From UBA4802 sp964509195 (GTDB taxonomy: Bacteria; Spirochaetota; UBA4802; UB4802): a DNA stretch of 64,000 nucleotides. The DNA lies in the NCBI GenBank assembly GCA_964509195.1, contig CAZDWJ010000001.1:372001-436000 (forward strand). Reading direction: 5' to 3'. Positions 1-8,987 of this stretch are shown in pieces (the stretch's first letter is position 1; each line of letters starts with the position of its first letter). Position numbers and translations under genes: made by a program. Below the pieces are notes generated by a model. It worked only from the letters and a program-made list of their open reading frames with translations, was not told where the DNA came from and did not search any database.

Positions 1-98
1 AAAGGGAAGAGTTGGCTAAGCTGTTTACTACTAAAGACTGTATGGAAGGAATGATGGCGTTTGCTCAAAAGCGAAAACCTGAGTTCAAAGGTGAATAA
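1..98 (+). CDS. Enoyl-CoA hydratase/crotonase family protein, C-terminal end (truncated by window edge)
   Basis: Only the last 31 codons lie in the window. They read as a typical crotonase tail: a phenylalanine/threonine-rich helix, then an EGMMAF block followed by KRKPEFKG and the stop. In this family the ending EGxxAFxEKRxPxFxG closes the C-terminal helical region that packs on the trimer. The enzyme probably hydrates enoyl-CoA or acts on a related acyl-CoA, but substrate cannot be judged from the tail. A strong terminator follows directly, so this gene ends its transcription unit. The TetR regulator downstream could control it; that is inference from position. Confidence 0.75.
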   Translation, partial: REELAKLFTTKDCMEGMMAFAQKRKPEFKGE

Positions 99-135
99 TA
101 CAATAGAAAGCTATAAAGAACCTCCTGCTGTGCTT

Positions 136-164
136 AAAACCTCGCTTTATGCGAGGTTTTTTTC
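136..164 (+). terminator. Rho-independent terminator after crotonase gene
   Basis: A perfect 10-bp stem (AAAACCTCGC paired with GCGAGGTTTT, loop TTTAT) is followed by a T-rich run. It sits 38 bases after the crotonase stop and before the TetR gene. Confidence 0.9.
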
Positions 165-291
165 TTGTCATTGCAAATGCATTGTTATAATGTGGTTTAC
201 ATAAAACTTTGTAACGATCTATTGAAACTATAGTGTAACATTATTCAGCTTGCGAATGCGGATTGTAGCATATTTTGTTCGGGAGATAGCA

Positions 292-882
292 ATGCTAGAC
301 ATTGTAGTAAAAGAGGACAGTAAACAAAAAAGACTAATCTTGCAGAAATCACAGGTACTGTTCTGGGAAAAAGGGTATTCAGAAACCAGTATGAAAGATA
401 TAGCAAATGAATGTGGTTTCAGGCCTGCCAATATTTATAATTTTTTTGAAAGTAAAGAAGAGATACTATTCTCAATTTTAAAAGAAGAAATGGTAGAGAT
501 AGTTGATCCAATCAGGTATCTAGAAAAGGAAGATGGAGATCCTTTACAGCAATTGCGTTTTTTAATAGAAACTCATGTTAAAATTACACTGGGAGAAAAG
601 AGAGCCTCAAAGTTACTCTTTGATACAGAACTTAGAAATCTTTCACTTGAAAGGAGAAAAATTATTTTAGATCTGCGGGATGAATACAATCGTATTGGAT
701 ATACCATACTTAGGCGTGGAATTGAAAAAGGAATATTCAAAAAAGTTGATGAGAAAATAGCTCTTAATCTTATCGCTTCAATGATTGTGCGGACACGATT
801 GTGGTTTTCTCCAGGAGAGTGGATGACAATAGATAATTTAATTGAATTTATCTTTCAGTTTGCCTTAAAAGGGCTGTCGTAA
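292..882 (+). CDS. TetR/AcrR family transcriptional regulator
   Basis: A 196-residue TetR-type repressor. The N-terminal helix-turn-helix is visible around residues 12-55: the QKSQVLFWEKGYSETSMKDI block, then ANECGF and NIYNFFESKEEIL, the family signature ending in the YxxFxSKEEL-like helix. The remaining helical part would bind an effector and dimerise. I chose the ATG at 292 because GGGAG lies seven bases upstream; an upstream in-frame TTG at 250 has no ribosome site. Its position after a crotonase gene suggests control of fatty-acid or acyl-CoA metabolism, as in FadR-like TetR proteins, but that is inference. Confidence 0.9.
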   Translation: MLDIVVKEDSKQKRLILQKSQVLFWEKGYSETSMKDIANECGFRPANIYNFFESKEEILFSILKEEMVEIVDPIRYLEKEDGDPLQQLRFLIETHVKITLGEKRASKLLFDTELRNLSLERRKIILDLRDEYNRIGYTILRRGIEKGIFKKVDEKIALNLIASMIVRTRLWFSPGEWMTIDNLIEFIFQFALKGLS

Positions 883-906
883 TTATACTGCAATATTTTT
901 AATTAT

Positions 907-1224
907 ATGCAAAGAAAAGAATGTAAGCGATGTGGAGTGTGTTGCTTTGTTGATATGATTGCATATGCAACTGAGGATGATTTTATACGGTGGCGAGCCG
1001 AAGGGAGGAATGATATTTTGCATATAATTGAAAATGAAGCAAGTATCTGGGCTGGTGACCATTTGATATCTTCTCGTGATGGGCATTCAATTCAACGATG
1101 TCCTTTTTTAATAATGACTGATGACGGTTTATATACTTGTACCATATATGAAACACGCCCTGCTGTGTGCAGGAACTTTGAACCGGGTGTTTCTAGGATG
1201 TGCCCTCAGTATAAAAATGAGTAA
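907..1224 (+). CDS. YkgJ-type cysteine cluster protein
   Basis: A 105-residue protein of the YkgJ/UPF0153 zinc- or iron-chelating type. It opens with KECKRCGVCC, has a middle RCPF, then TCTIYETRPAVCRNFEPG and MCPQY. The spaced cysteines and the RPxxCxxF segment are the hallmarks of this family. The function of the family is not settled; metal binding is the usual proposal. No clear Shine-Dalgarno sequence precedes the ATG, 24 bases after the TetR stop, so translation may be coupled. No signal peptide, so cytoplasmic. Confidence 0.85.
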   Translation: MQRKECKRCGVCCFVDMIAYATEDDFIRWRAEGRNDILHIIENEASIWAGDHLISSRDGHSIQRCPFLIMTDDGLYTCTIYETRPAVCRNFEPGVSRMCPQYKNE

Positions 1225-1248
1225 CTGATTAGATGATAGGATTATGCA

Positions 1249-2175
1249 ATGTACAAAAACTGGGCAGTAACTATAATAATAGCAAATGGTATAATTTTTC
1301 TAATTCAACTGTTATTGAATAATACGATTGTACTCTATAACATTGAAGGGAATGTATTGTCGATAGATGTGGTTACCTATTATTTTGGATTAATTCCTTA
1401 TATAATAATTGAAAAATTATATATATGGCAGATATTTTCATATATGTTTCTGCATAGTACTTCAGGGTTTGCTCATATTTTGTTCAATATGTATGCTTTG
1501 TTTATTTTTGGAGTGCCTATTGAACGGTTATGGGGTAGTAAAAAATTCCTTATATATTATTTTATTTGTGGTGTAGGTGCAGGGTTAGCAATTTTTACTA
1601 TTGCTGTTACATCCGGTGGTATGGGATATTATATTCCTACTATTGGTGCATCAGGTGCAGTTTTTGGGATTCTTCTGGCATTTGGAATATTATTCCCTGA
1701 TGTTGAGATATTACTTTTTTTTATCATACCTATAAAGGCACGGACACTGGTGATATTATATGGCGCTTTGGAACTATTTCTGGAGCTATCAGGTGGATTT
1801 GATAACATATCCCATATAGGGCATTTAGGTGGGCTGGCAACGGGTATACTTTATTTTATAATAACCCGTAAGCATGCTATCAGATATAAAGCCAGAGGGT
1901 TTGTTGCATTGCAGAAGAAAAAGGAAACTACTCCTGATGATATAGTGGACAGAAAGGATATTGATTTACAAAAAACTATCGTACAAAAATTAAAAGAACA
2001 TGGTGAGGATGCTTTAACTGATGATGAAGTTCAGTATATTCGGTATAAAGAAATTATGGTTGAAGTAGATAGTGTGCAATGTGATATGGATATTTTTAAT
2101 TCAAGTAGCTGTGAAAATTGTAATGAAAGAGATGCATGTTTTATAAAAATTGTTAATGAGTTGCTCAATAAATAA
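1249..2175 (+). CDS. Rhomboid family intramembrane serine protease
   Basis: A 308-residue polytopic membrane protein. The catalytic serine motif GASGAVFG places Ser at residue 135, and the partner histidine lies in GHLGG at about 192. Other family features are the N-terminal hydrophobic helix, the WQIFSYMFLHS loop and HILFNMYALFIFG. These identify a rhomboid protease that cleaves transmembrane substrates within the inner membrane. The C-terminal 90 residues are a soluble extension ending in a small cysteine cluster (SCENCNERDACF), not part of the protease core; it may bind metal. Follows the YkgJ gene by 24 bases, so the two may be cotranscribed. Confidence 0.93.
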   Translation: MYKNWAVTIIIANGIIFLIQLLLNNTIVLYNIEGNVLSIDVVTYYFGLIPYIIIEKLYIWQIFSYMFLHSTSGFAHILFNMYALFIFGVPIERLWGSKKFLIYYFICGVGAGLAIFTIAVTSGGMGYYIPTIGASGAVFGILLAFGILFPDVEILLFFIIPIKARTLVILYGALELFLELSGGFDNISHIGHLGGLATGILYFIITRKHAIRYKARGFVALQKKKETTPDDIVDRKDIDLQKTIVQKLKEHGEDALTDDEVQYIRYKEIMVEVDSVQCDMDIFNSSSCENCNERDACFIKIVNELLNK

Positions 2176-2362
2176 TAGTATCAGCAAAATGATGATGGTA
2201 AAATAAAATTAATCTTTACAGCAGAATTGTAGTAATATAGGTATGTTACATGATTTGGTGATTTTTGGGTGATTTATACCTTTATAGTAATTTATGCAGA
2301 TTAGCAATAGTAACATTGCTTTGATAGCACTAAAATAAAATTATTTAGAAGGGAGAATAACA

Positions 2363-5077
2363 ATGGCAAAACGTGTATATCTGTTTGGTGGTACTGTTAC
2401 AGAGGGAGCTGCCGATATGAAAAACCTATTGGGGGGGAAAGGTGCTAATTTAGCAGAAATGGCACGTATTGGCATTCCAGTTCCGGCAGGCTTTACTATT
2501 ACAACAGAAGTGTGTAATGAATATTATAAAAACAATCAGAAAATGCCAGATGGTTTGAAGGATGAAGTATTACATGCATTGAAAAAAGTTGAAGAGATAA
2601 TGAATGCCAAGTTTGGAGATCCTTCGAATCCGTTATTATTATCAGTAAGGTCAGGTGCACGAGCATCGATGCCGGGAATGATGGATACAATACTCAATTT
2701 AGGAATAAATGAAGATGTTGTTAAAGGCCTTGTGACCAAGACAGGAAATGAGCGGTTTGCGTGGGATTCATATCGCCGTTTCATCCAGATGTATGGTGAT
2801 GTTGTTCTTGGATTAAAGCCAGAAAGCAAGGATGAGCATGACCCATTTGAAGTAATTATGGATGAACTTAAAGAAAAAAGAAAAGTTAAAAATGACCTTG
2901 AGCTTACAGTAGATGATTTGAAAGAACTTGTTACACGCTTTAAAAAGATTATTAAAGATAAATTAAATATATCCTTCCCTGATGATCCTTTTGAACAGTT
3001 ATGGGGAGCGATAGGTGCAGTTTTTAGATCATGGAATAATGAGCGGGCAATACTATACAGAAAGATGAATAATATTGATGATAGCTGGGGCACTGCGGTG
3101 AATGTGCAGGCCATGGTGTTTGGGAATATGGGCAATGACTGTGCAACTGGTGTTGCCTTTACAAGGGATCCTGCTACAGGGGCAAGGGAGTTTTTTGGTG
3201 AATATCTGATTAATGCGCAGGGAGAGGATGTCGTTGCAGGAATAAGGACTCCACAACAGATAACCCTTGAAGGTTCTCGCCGATGGGCCAGGGAAAATGG
3301 CATATCAGAAGAAGAACGCAAACAGAAATATCCTTCACTAGAAGAATATATGCCTGAGGTGTACAAGCAGCTTGTAGATGTATACACGACGCTTGAGAAA
3401 CATTATCGTGATATGCAGGATATAGAGTTTACTATACAGAATAAAAAGCTATGGATGCTTCAGACACGGAATGGGAAACGTACAGCACATGCAGCAATAA
3501 ATATTGCCGTGGATATGGTTGAAGAAGGTTTGATAACTAAGGAAGAAGCAGTGCTTAGAGTGGATCCGCAATCTCTTGATCAGCTGCTTCATCCAACTTT
3601 TGATCCAAAAGCACAGCGCAAAGTTATAGCAAAAGGGCTTCCCGCTTCACCAGGCGCTGCAACGGGAAAAATTGTTTTTAACGCCGATGATGCTCATGAA
3701 TGGAAAGAGCGTGGTGAAAAAGTTATTCTGGTGAGAATTGAGACATCACCTGAAGATTTAAAAGGAATGAACGCTGCTGAAGGTATACTCACTGCACGCG
3801 GAGGCATGACGTCACATGCAGCTGTTGTTGCAAGGGGCATGGGTAAGTGCTGCGTATCAGGATGTGGTGCACTTGAGATAGATTATGCCAAACGAAGGAT
3901 GAAGGTTGAAGATATAGTTTTGAAAGAAGGCGATTATATTTCGATAGATGGTTCAACAGGGGAAGTAATGCTTGGCAAGGTAGCAACCGTTGAGCCTGAA
4001 GTGACTGGTAAATTTGGGACCATAATGCAGTGGTCAGATGAAATAAGAAAACTTAAAGTAAGAACAAATGCTGATACCCCACATGACGCAAAAGTTGCAC
4101 GAAGCTTTGGTGCAGAAGGCATCGGTCTTTGCCGTACTGAGCATATGTTCTTTGAAGGCGATAGAATAAAAGCTGTAAGAGAAATGATACTTGCAGATAG
4201 TTATGAGGGACGGAAAAAAGCCCTTGATAAATTACTGCCCATGCAACGTGAAGATTTTTATGGAATATTCAAAGCAATGGAGGGGTTAGGAGTAACTATC
4301 AGGTTGCTGGATCCCCCATTACATGAATTTTTGCCACATGACCTTGAATCTCAGAAAGAGATGGCAAAAGAACTCAAGATCACTGTTGAAGATGTAAAAG
4401 CAAAGGTTGAGGAACTCCATGAATTTAATCCAATGCTTGGGCACAGGGGCTGTCGCCTTGGCATAACATATCCTGAAATTACAGAAATGCAGGCACGTGC
4501 AATATTTGAAGCAGCCTGCCAGTTGGTAAAGGAGGGTGTAGATGTAAAACCTGAAGTTATGGTTCCTTTAGTTGGTCATGTGAAAGAACTAATAATGCAA
4601 AAGGACATCATTGTTAAAACTGCTGAAACAGTAATGAAAGAGATGGGAGTGAAGGTTGAATACATGGTGGGAACCATGATTGAAGTGCCAAGGGCTGCAA
4701 TAACAGCTGATGAGATTGCGAAGGTTGCCGAGTTCTTCTCATTTGGGACAAATGACCTTACACAGATGACGTTTGGATTTAGCCGTGATGATGCAGGGAA
4801 ATTCCTGAAAGAGTATGTTGATAAGAAAATTTTAGCTAATGATCCATTCAGGATTCTTGATAGAGAGGGTGTAGGGCAGCTTATTAAAATGGCATTTGAA
4901 AAAGGACGTTCGGTTAATTCAAAACTGAAATTAGGCATATGTGGTGAGCACGGTGGCGAGCCAAGTTCGGTTGAATTTTGCCATATGGTTGGGCTTGATT
5001 ATGTGAGCTGTTCACCATTCCGGGTACCGATTGCCAGGTTGGCTGCTGCTCAGGCAGCAATACGGTTCCCTAAGTAA
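2363..5077 (+). CDS. ppdK: Pyruvate, phosphate dikinase
   Basis: A 904-residue enzyme, the normal length for PPDK, interconverting pyruvate + ATP + Pi with phosphoenolpyruvate + AMP + PPi. The N-terminal ATP-grasp part carries GGKGANLAEMARIGIPVPAGF and SVRSGARASMPGMMDTILNLG-like blocks. The central swivelling domain has the phosphohistidine motif GGMTSHAAVVARGMGK (His 485). The C-terminal PEP/pyruvate barrel includes GLCRTEHMF and GICGEHGGEPSS with the catalytic Cys at 860. GGGAG lies ten bases before the ATG. In anaerobes this enzyme often runs glycolytically to make ATP using pyrophosphate; direction here is inference. Monocistronic, ended by a strong hairpin. Confidence 0.98.
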   Translation: MAKRVYLFGGTVTEGAADMKNLLGGKGANLAEMARIGIPVPAGFTITTEVCNEYYKNNQKMPDGLKDEVLHALKKVEEIMNAKFGDPSNPLLLSVRSGARASMPGMMDTILNLGINEDVVKGLVTKTGNERFAWDSYRRFIQMYGDVVLGLKPESKDEHDPFEVIMDELKEKRKVKNDLELTVDDLKELVTRFKKIIKDKLNISFPDDPFEQLWGAIGAVFRSWNNERAILYRKMNNIDDSWGTAVNVQAMVFGNMGNDCATGVAFTRDPATGAREFFGEYLINAQGEDVVAGIRTPQQITLEGSRRWARENGISEEERKQKYPSLEEYMPEVYKQLVDVYTTLEKHYRDMQDIEFTIQNKKLWMLQTRNGKRTAHAAINIAVDMVEEGLITKEEAVLRVDPQSLDQLLHPTFDPKAQRKVIAKGLPASPGAATGKIVFNADDAHEWKERGEKVILVRIETSPEDLKGMNAAEGILTARGGMTSHAAVVARGMGKCCVSGCGALEIDYAKRRMKVEDIVLKEGDYISIDGSTGEVMLGKVATVEPEVTGKFGTIMQWSDEIRKLKVRTNADTPHDAKVARSFGAEGIGLCRTEHMFFEGDRIKAVREMILADSYEGRKKALDKLLPMQREDFYGIFKAMEGLGVTIRLLDPPLHEFLPHDLESQKEMAKELKITVEDVKAKVEELHEFNPMLGHRGCRLGITYPEITEMQARAIFEAACQLVKEGVDVKPEVMVPLVGHVKELIMQKDIIVKTAETVMKEMGVKVEYMVGTMIEVPRAAITADEIAKVAEFFSFGTNDLTQMTFGFSRDDAGKFLKEYVDKKILANDPFRILDREGVGQLIKMAFEKGRSVNSKLKLGICGEHGGEPSSVEFCHMVGLDYVSCSPFRVPIARLAAAQAAIRFPK

Positions 5078-5093
5078 AATGGTAATATAAGTG

Positions 5094-5133
5094 TGGGTGG
5101 TCAGGATATGACCACCCATAAAAAAATATTTTT
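5094..5133 (+). terminator. Terminator downstream of ppdK
   Basis: A perfect 10-bp stem (TGGGTGGTCA with TGACCACCCA, five-base loop) followed by an A-run and then TATTTTT. It lies 16 bases after the ppdK stop. It also argues against an upstream start at 5093 for the next gene, whose first codons would be inside the hairpin. Confidence 0.8.
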
Positions 5134-5146
5134 AAGAGGGATAGAA

Positions 5147-5878
5147 GTGAAAATTAAATTATCATGTATTATTTTTTTCATTTTGGCAATTCCCGCCTTG
5201 TTATTTGCAGACTATAACAAAGCCCTTAAACTGTTTGAGCAAGGTAAATATGATGATGCTTTGGCGGAAATAGCGTTGGTGCTAGATGTTTCAAAGGATT
5301 TTGAGCCAAATTCGCCAAATTATAATCTTCGCTATCTGGCAGGACATATTCACGCAAAAAAAGGCAATTATGAATCTGCCCTTACACATTTAAAGCGCTG
5401 TGCGGAAATTCAAAAAGATAATGTTGATTCGCTCATAGATATTGCATTTATATATATAGACCAAAAGCGGTATGCTGATGCTATGGCGTGGGCACGTAAA
5501 GCATTACAGATTAAACAGGCCCCGATTGCATATTATATTTTGGGTTTGTCATATTCGGGTATTGGTTCATACTGGCAGGCCAAGGAATACCTAGAAAAAG
5601 CTATCTCACTTGACCCGGAGATGTACTATGCATATAATGAGTTAGGCAATGTGCTGATGCTTTTGGGTAGGATTACTCAGGCACAAACTGCCTATTCTGC
5701 TGCGTATGCACTGGCACCTTCTTCAGCATATGTATGCAATAATCTAGCTATGAGTTATGTTCAGGCTAGTGATGTAAAAAAAGCTTTAGAAATAATAGAG
5801 AAGGCAAGAAAATTAGCTCCCGATAACGCTGTGATTGTTGAAAATTACAACCGCATTATTAGTTTAAAAAACAAGTAG
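5147..5878 (+). CDS. Exported tetratricopeptide repeat protein
   Basis: A 243-residue protein with a cleavable signal peptide (MKIKLSCIIFFILAIPALLFA, start GTG) followed by about five TPR-like helical pairs. Consensus fragments include ALKLFEQGKYDDALAEI, LAGHIHAKKGNYESALTHL, AYYILGLSYSGIGSYWQAKE, AYNELGNVLMLLGR and VCNNLAMSYVQ. TPRs mediate protein-protein contacts, so it is probably a periplasmic scaffold. I chose GTG at 5147, preceded by AAGAGGG, over the upstream in-frame start at 5093, which lies in the ppdK terminator. No enzymatic motif is visible. Confidence 0.88.
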   Translation: MKIKLSCIIFFILAIPALLFADYNKALKLFEQGKYDDALAEIALVLDVSKDFEPNSPNYNLRYLAGHIHAKKGNYESALTHLKRCAEIQKDNVDSLIDIAFIYIDQKRYADAMAWARKALQIKQAPIAYYILGLSYSGIGSYWQAKEYLEKAISLDPEMYYAYNELGNVLMLLGRITQAQTAYSAAYALAPSSAYVCNNLAMSYVQASDVKKALEIIEKARKLAPDNAVIVENYNRIISLKNK

Positions 5879-5889
5879 CCATAGTATTC

Positions 5890-6879
5890 GTGAAAATTAA
5901 ATCCAAATATCTCAATGGTGACAGTGTTCCGTGGTTAGTGGAAGATGATCTCCATTTCTATTTTTTATTAAAAAACATTCCAGCTTCAAAGCAGTTGAGT
6001 ATTCCAAAAGACAGATATCCTGAGTTCAACTATCACAATGTATTATCAATACAAAAAAAGGCATATGATGTATTTGATGCTACCGGTATTGGAATCATGT
6101 GGATTTTTTCCTCATTGATTGAATGTGGAATGAAGGTTAACGACAATACTTTATATTCAATACTTAAAGATATACTGAGATTTCAACAGGATGATGGTGG
6201 ATTTACGTTAAACTGGGACCCTTTCTGTTCAACAGGATGTATTACTGGTCAGTTGGTGTATGGTTTGCTGGAAAGCGGGTATCAGGGGAAAGAGCTGGAA
6301 AAAGGTATTGCCTGGATTTTTGATCATCAAAGACACGATGGCGGCTGGCTTCACTGTCCTATTGGTTCATTTGGGGATTCACTGAAATATTTATTTTTCA
6401 AACGTACTGGGCAAGGAATTCGATTAGAGCACACAGATGTACCAAGTTGTGCTGTTGCAACTGTCATGTGTGTAAAAGCGTTAATGAAGATGGGAAGCGA
6501 AAACGCCAACGATAGAATAGAAAGAGCTGTCGCCTATTTATTGAATGATAATACAATGTTGAAAGAAACAGGGTGTAGATGCAGAGTTGCGTTTGATCAT
6601 GAATTGCTTGGCTATCCGTTTTATTTAGACTATGATAGTATTGATGCAATTTATATTTCGCTCCTTTTGGGCGATAAGGCTGAGTCTTTACGAATACAGC
6701 TATTTAATCAGTGTATTAAAAAGCAATTTGAAGATGGGAGATTCCCATTAGAACATAGAAGAAGAGGGTGTATGCATGATTTTTTAAAGTTGGCGGTCAG
6801 AAGAGGACAACATGATAAATTGACGACAATCCGTGTGTTGTCCATGTTGTTTTATACTGGCAATGCTTCTTTTGAATAA
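5890..6879 (+). CDS. Alpha-alpha toroid protein resembling terpene cyclase/prenyltransferase repeats
   Basis: A 329-residue protein without signal peptide. Two QW-like motifs, QQDDGGF at about residues 98-104 and HQRHDGGWLHCP at about 151-162, match the repeats of squalene cyclases and prenyltransferase beta subunits. A third, weaker copy is KKQFEDGRFPLEHRRRG. The catalytic DxDD of cyclases is not evident, so the fold is suggested but the reaction is not. The GTG start has no good ribosome site and lies 11 bases after the TPR gene stop, consistent with coupling. The abundant cysteines (CSTGC, GCRCR) are unusual for a cyclase. Confidence 0.6.
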   Translation: MKIKSKYLNGDSVPWLVEDDLHFYFLLKNIPASKQLSIPKDRYPEFNYHNVLSIQKKAYDVFDATGIGIMWIFSSLIECGMKVNDNTLYSILKDILRFQQDDGGFTLNWDPFCSTGCITGQLVYGLLESGYQGKELEKGIAWIFDHQRHDGGWLHCPIGSFGDSLKYLFFKRTGQGIRLEHTDVPSCAVATVMCVKALMKMGSENANDRIERAVAYLLNDNTMLKETGCRCRVAFDHELLGYPFYLDYDSIDAIYISLLLGDKAESLRIQLFNQCIKKQFEDGRFPLEHRRRGCMHDFLKLAVRRGQHDKLTTIRVLSMLFYTGNASFE

Positions 6880-6921
6880 ATAATTATATATAATTCTCTA
6901 TGTATTGAATATGAATATACT

Positions 6922-7377
6922 ATGAATTACACCACAAAACAAATTGATAAGAATTCCATTGGGATAATAAAACCATTGTGGGAAAAATTAAATCATATTC
7001 ATTTGAATGAGTCCCCTTATTTCAAGGAACATTATAAAAGTTTCACATTTGAAAAACGTTGCAGCAAATTTTTTACCATTGATGAAAATAATATAAGAAT
7101 TGAAGTCGTATTTGATGATAGTCAACCTGTTGGATATTGTATTGGAACTATTGAGGGTACAAAAGGGGAAATTGATTCTGTTTTTGTGGAGGAGAGTTAC
7201 AGAAATAAAAAATTAGGAACAAAATTGATAGAAGACTGTGTTGAGTGGTTGCAGAAAAGCGGTTGTGTAACTATAGGGGTTAATGTTGCCGAAGGACATG
7301 AGTCAGTAATAGCATTTTATATGAAATTTGGATTTTATCCGCGGTTGCGATATTTGCAATACAAAAAAAGGTCTTAG
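6922..7377 (+). CDS. GNAT family N-acetyltransferase
   Basis: A 151-residue single-domain acetyltransferase. The acetyl-CoA binding region is clear: the strand EIDSVFVEESYRNKKLGTKL contains the RxxxLG-type pyrophosphate loop, and the C-terminal AFYMKFGFYPRLRYL is the usual motif B end. Substrate is unknown; small molecules or protein N-termini are typical for the family. It converges on the next gene, whose stop overlaps by four bases. No convincing ribosome site is seen upstream of the ATG. Confidence 0.88.
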   Translation: MNYTTKQIDKNSIGIIKPLWEKLNHIHLNESPYFKEHYKSFTFEKRCSKFFTIDENNIRIEVVFDDSQPVGYCIGTIEGTKGEIDSVFVEESYRNKKLGTKLIEDCVEWLQKSGCVTIGVNVAEGHESVIAFYMKFGFYPRLRYLQYKKRS

Positions 7378-8153
7378 TTATAAAATGCGTACCCAGCTGA
7401 AACACAGAGAAGTATAGAATCTATAACTGCATTTTTTTTATTGTAAAAGATCTGACTGGTTTGTGGATTTACAGCATTTGGGGTTGATGAAAATACAACA
7501 CTATTCCGTATCCATTCCCCGCCAATCTGCACAACAAGGCCTCCGCTGAAAAATATGCTGAGCATGACATCAACACCGTAAGTAATACTTGAATACTGAT
7601 GTGTGGGTGGCGGTGAGTATCCATCAATAAGAATGCGTGCAATAGGTGTTGGGTGATATGTTGCAAATGCGTACCCAATCACAGGTGAAAAAGCAATGTC
7701 CCAGGGCTTTCTATTGGTTACGTGGAATGATGGGCCAAAATATACAGAATAGTCGCTGTAGAGTGTTTTTTTCCATGATTGATAGTCAGCGCCAAAATTA
7801 GTGTTCTGCACAATAACAGTGCGACGTATTTTAGAGCGGATGCCTATATAATCGATTGGCATGTATTCACCACAGATCGTGATACCAAATGATAAATGTG
7901 ACAGATAAATGAGTTTGGTAATTTCATTTTCAAAAGTATAGGTTGATGTCCTTGTAAATTTTTCTTCTGCCGAAATGAGATCGCCATAGGGAACACCTAT
8001 GGAAACAGATCCTGTAAGTAGTATCTGATCTTTGTGAATGCCTTCAGGAGGTTTGTCAAGTTCATCAAATTCGGATGAATAGGAAATTGCTGGAAATGCA
8101 ATAATATATATAAGAATCACCAGTTGAATTATGGTGTTATAGTTCCATTTCAT
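7374..8153 (-). CDS. Exported protein of unknown function, possibly outer-membrane beta-barrel
   Basis: A 259-residue protein with an N-terminal hydrophobic segment (IIQLVILIYIIAFPAISYSS) that looks like a signal peptide. The rest alternates short glycine/tyrosine-rich strands (ILLTGSVSIGVPYGDL, SVYFGPSFHV, DIAFSPVIGYAFATYH) and ends in aromatic AGYAFYN, a pattern of small outer-membrane barrels; a C-terminal aromatic residue close to the end supports this. I recognise no family. Its ATG overlaps the stop of the upstream lipoprotein gene (ATGA), so the two are translationally coupled and probably act together. Confidence 0.6.
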   Translation of the reverse strand: MKWNYNTIIQLVILIYIIAFPAISYSSEFDELDKPPEGIHKDQILLTGSVSIGVPYGDLISAEEKFTRTSTYTFENEITKLIYLSHLSFGITICGEYMPIDYIGIRSKIRRTVIVQNTNFGADYQSWKKTLYSDYSVYFGPSFHVTNRKPWDIAFSPVIGYAFATYHPTPIARILIDGYSPPPTHQYSSITYGVDVMLSIFFSGGLVVQIGGEWIRNSVVFSSTPNAVNPQTSQIFYNKKNAVIDSILLCVSAGYAFYN

Positions 8154-8770
8154 TTCTTTGTTTCATCTTGTAATATTTCTAAGATTTGTTTTACAACCTG
8201 CTTTGCTATATCATCATACTGAGAGCTATCTATTAAAATGTCATTGAGATTCCAGATTAAGGTTAATCCACAGCAAAATTTTGCCCTGTAGCGCCAGTCC
8301 CATGCCCTGCCAGGTTCTTTGCGGACTGTTAATAGGATTTCACCATTTTCAGTGTTAATGGCTTTTAACGTGAAGGTGTCAATACAGTTAGGTTCGTACC
8401 TGTTATTTCTGTACGCTTGTAATGCAGAGCCACGGCCTATTATAATAACATCAGCACCTAACAGTTTACCAATTTTTACAGCCTGTTTATCGTCAATTAA
8501 ACCAGAGGCAGAAAGTTGCTGTTCCTGTAAAATTTTTTGTATGGCTTCACGTTCAATTGTAGTAACTTTTCCACTTTTAAAAAATTGATGTGAGATAGCA
8601 TCGGCAAATTCATCGCCCCAGCCAGCCCCTTTTATATCAAATGGAAAAACTGCAACCCGTTTCATTCTTTTTTGTATTGTCTGCTTATTGGTATACGCGA
8701 TGTCGATAGTAGAGCAGGCAAATAATGAAACTGCTGTAAGAATAACAGATAATAACTGTAAAAATTTCAT
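8150..8770 (-). CDS. CsgG/curli-assembly-like lipoprotein
   Basis: A 206-residue lipoprotein: signal peptide with lipobox SLFAC, then RVAVFPFDIKGAGWGDEFAD, IEREAIQKILQEQQLSASG and GKLLGADVIIIGRGS. That order, an AVFPF strand, a REAIxKILxEQ helix and a GADVIIxG strand, is the CsgG/YajG-like anticodon-binding-type fold found in envelope assembly lipoproteins. I took the ATG at 8770, preceded by AAAGG, rather than an upstream ATG that adds 22 residues before the signal peptide. First gene of a two-gene unit with the putative barrel protein. True pore formation is not implied; the family is broad. Confidence 0.72.
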   Translation of the reverse strand: MKFLQLLSVILTAVSLFACSTIDIAYTNKQTIQKRMKRVAVFPFDIKGAGWGDEFADAISHQFFKSGKVTTIEREAIQKILQEQQLSASGLIDDKQAVKIGKLLGADVIIIGRGSALQAYRNNRYEPNCIDTFTLKAINTENGEILLTVRKEPGRAWDWRYRAKFCCGLTLIWNLNDILIDSSQYDDIAKQVVKQILEILQDETKK

Positions 8771-8987
8771 AAGATTAACCTTTACCTTATAAAGAATTAT
8801 TGAGTGATTAATAGTTGTAATCAGCAATATATGCATATACAGTATAGTACCATTAGATTATATATTTTGACAAATATTATTTTTTACATCTTAAAATTAT
8901 TTTTTATTTTAAATAGTATTTGAAATATAGAAGGCATGTAGTAGTGTGAGAAAAATTATAGTTTTTTTCTCTTATGGGGTCTATCGG

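Noticed and set aside
2536..3387. Long open frame antisense to ppdK
   Set aside because: It lies entirely inside the strongly conserved ppdK coding region, with Ser/Phe-rich sequence typical of a complementary-strand shadow and no ribosome site.
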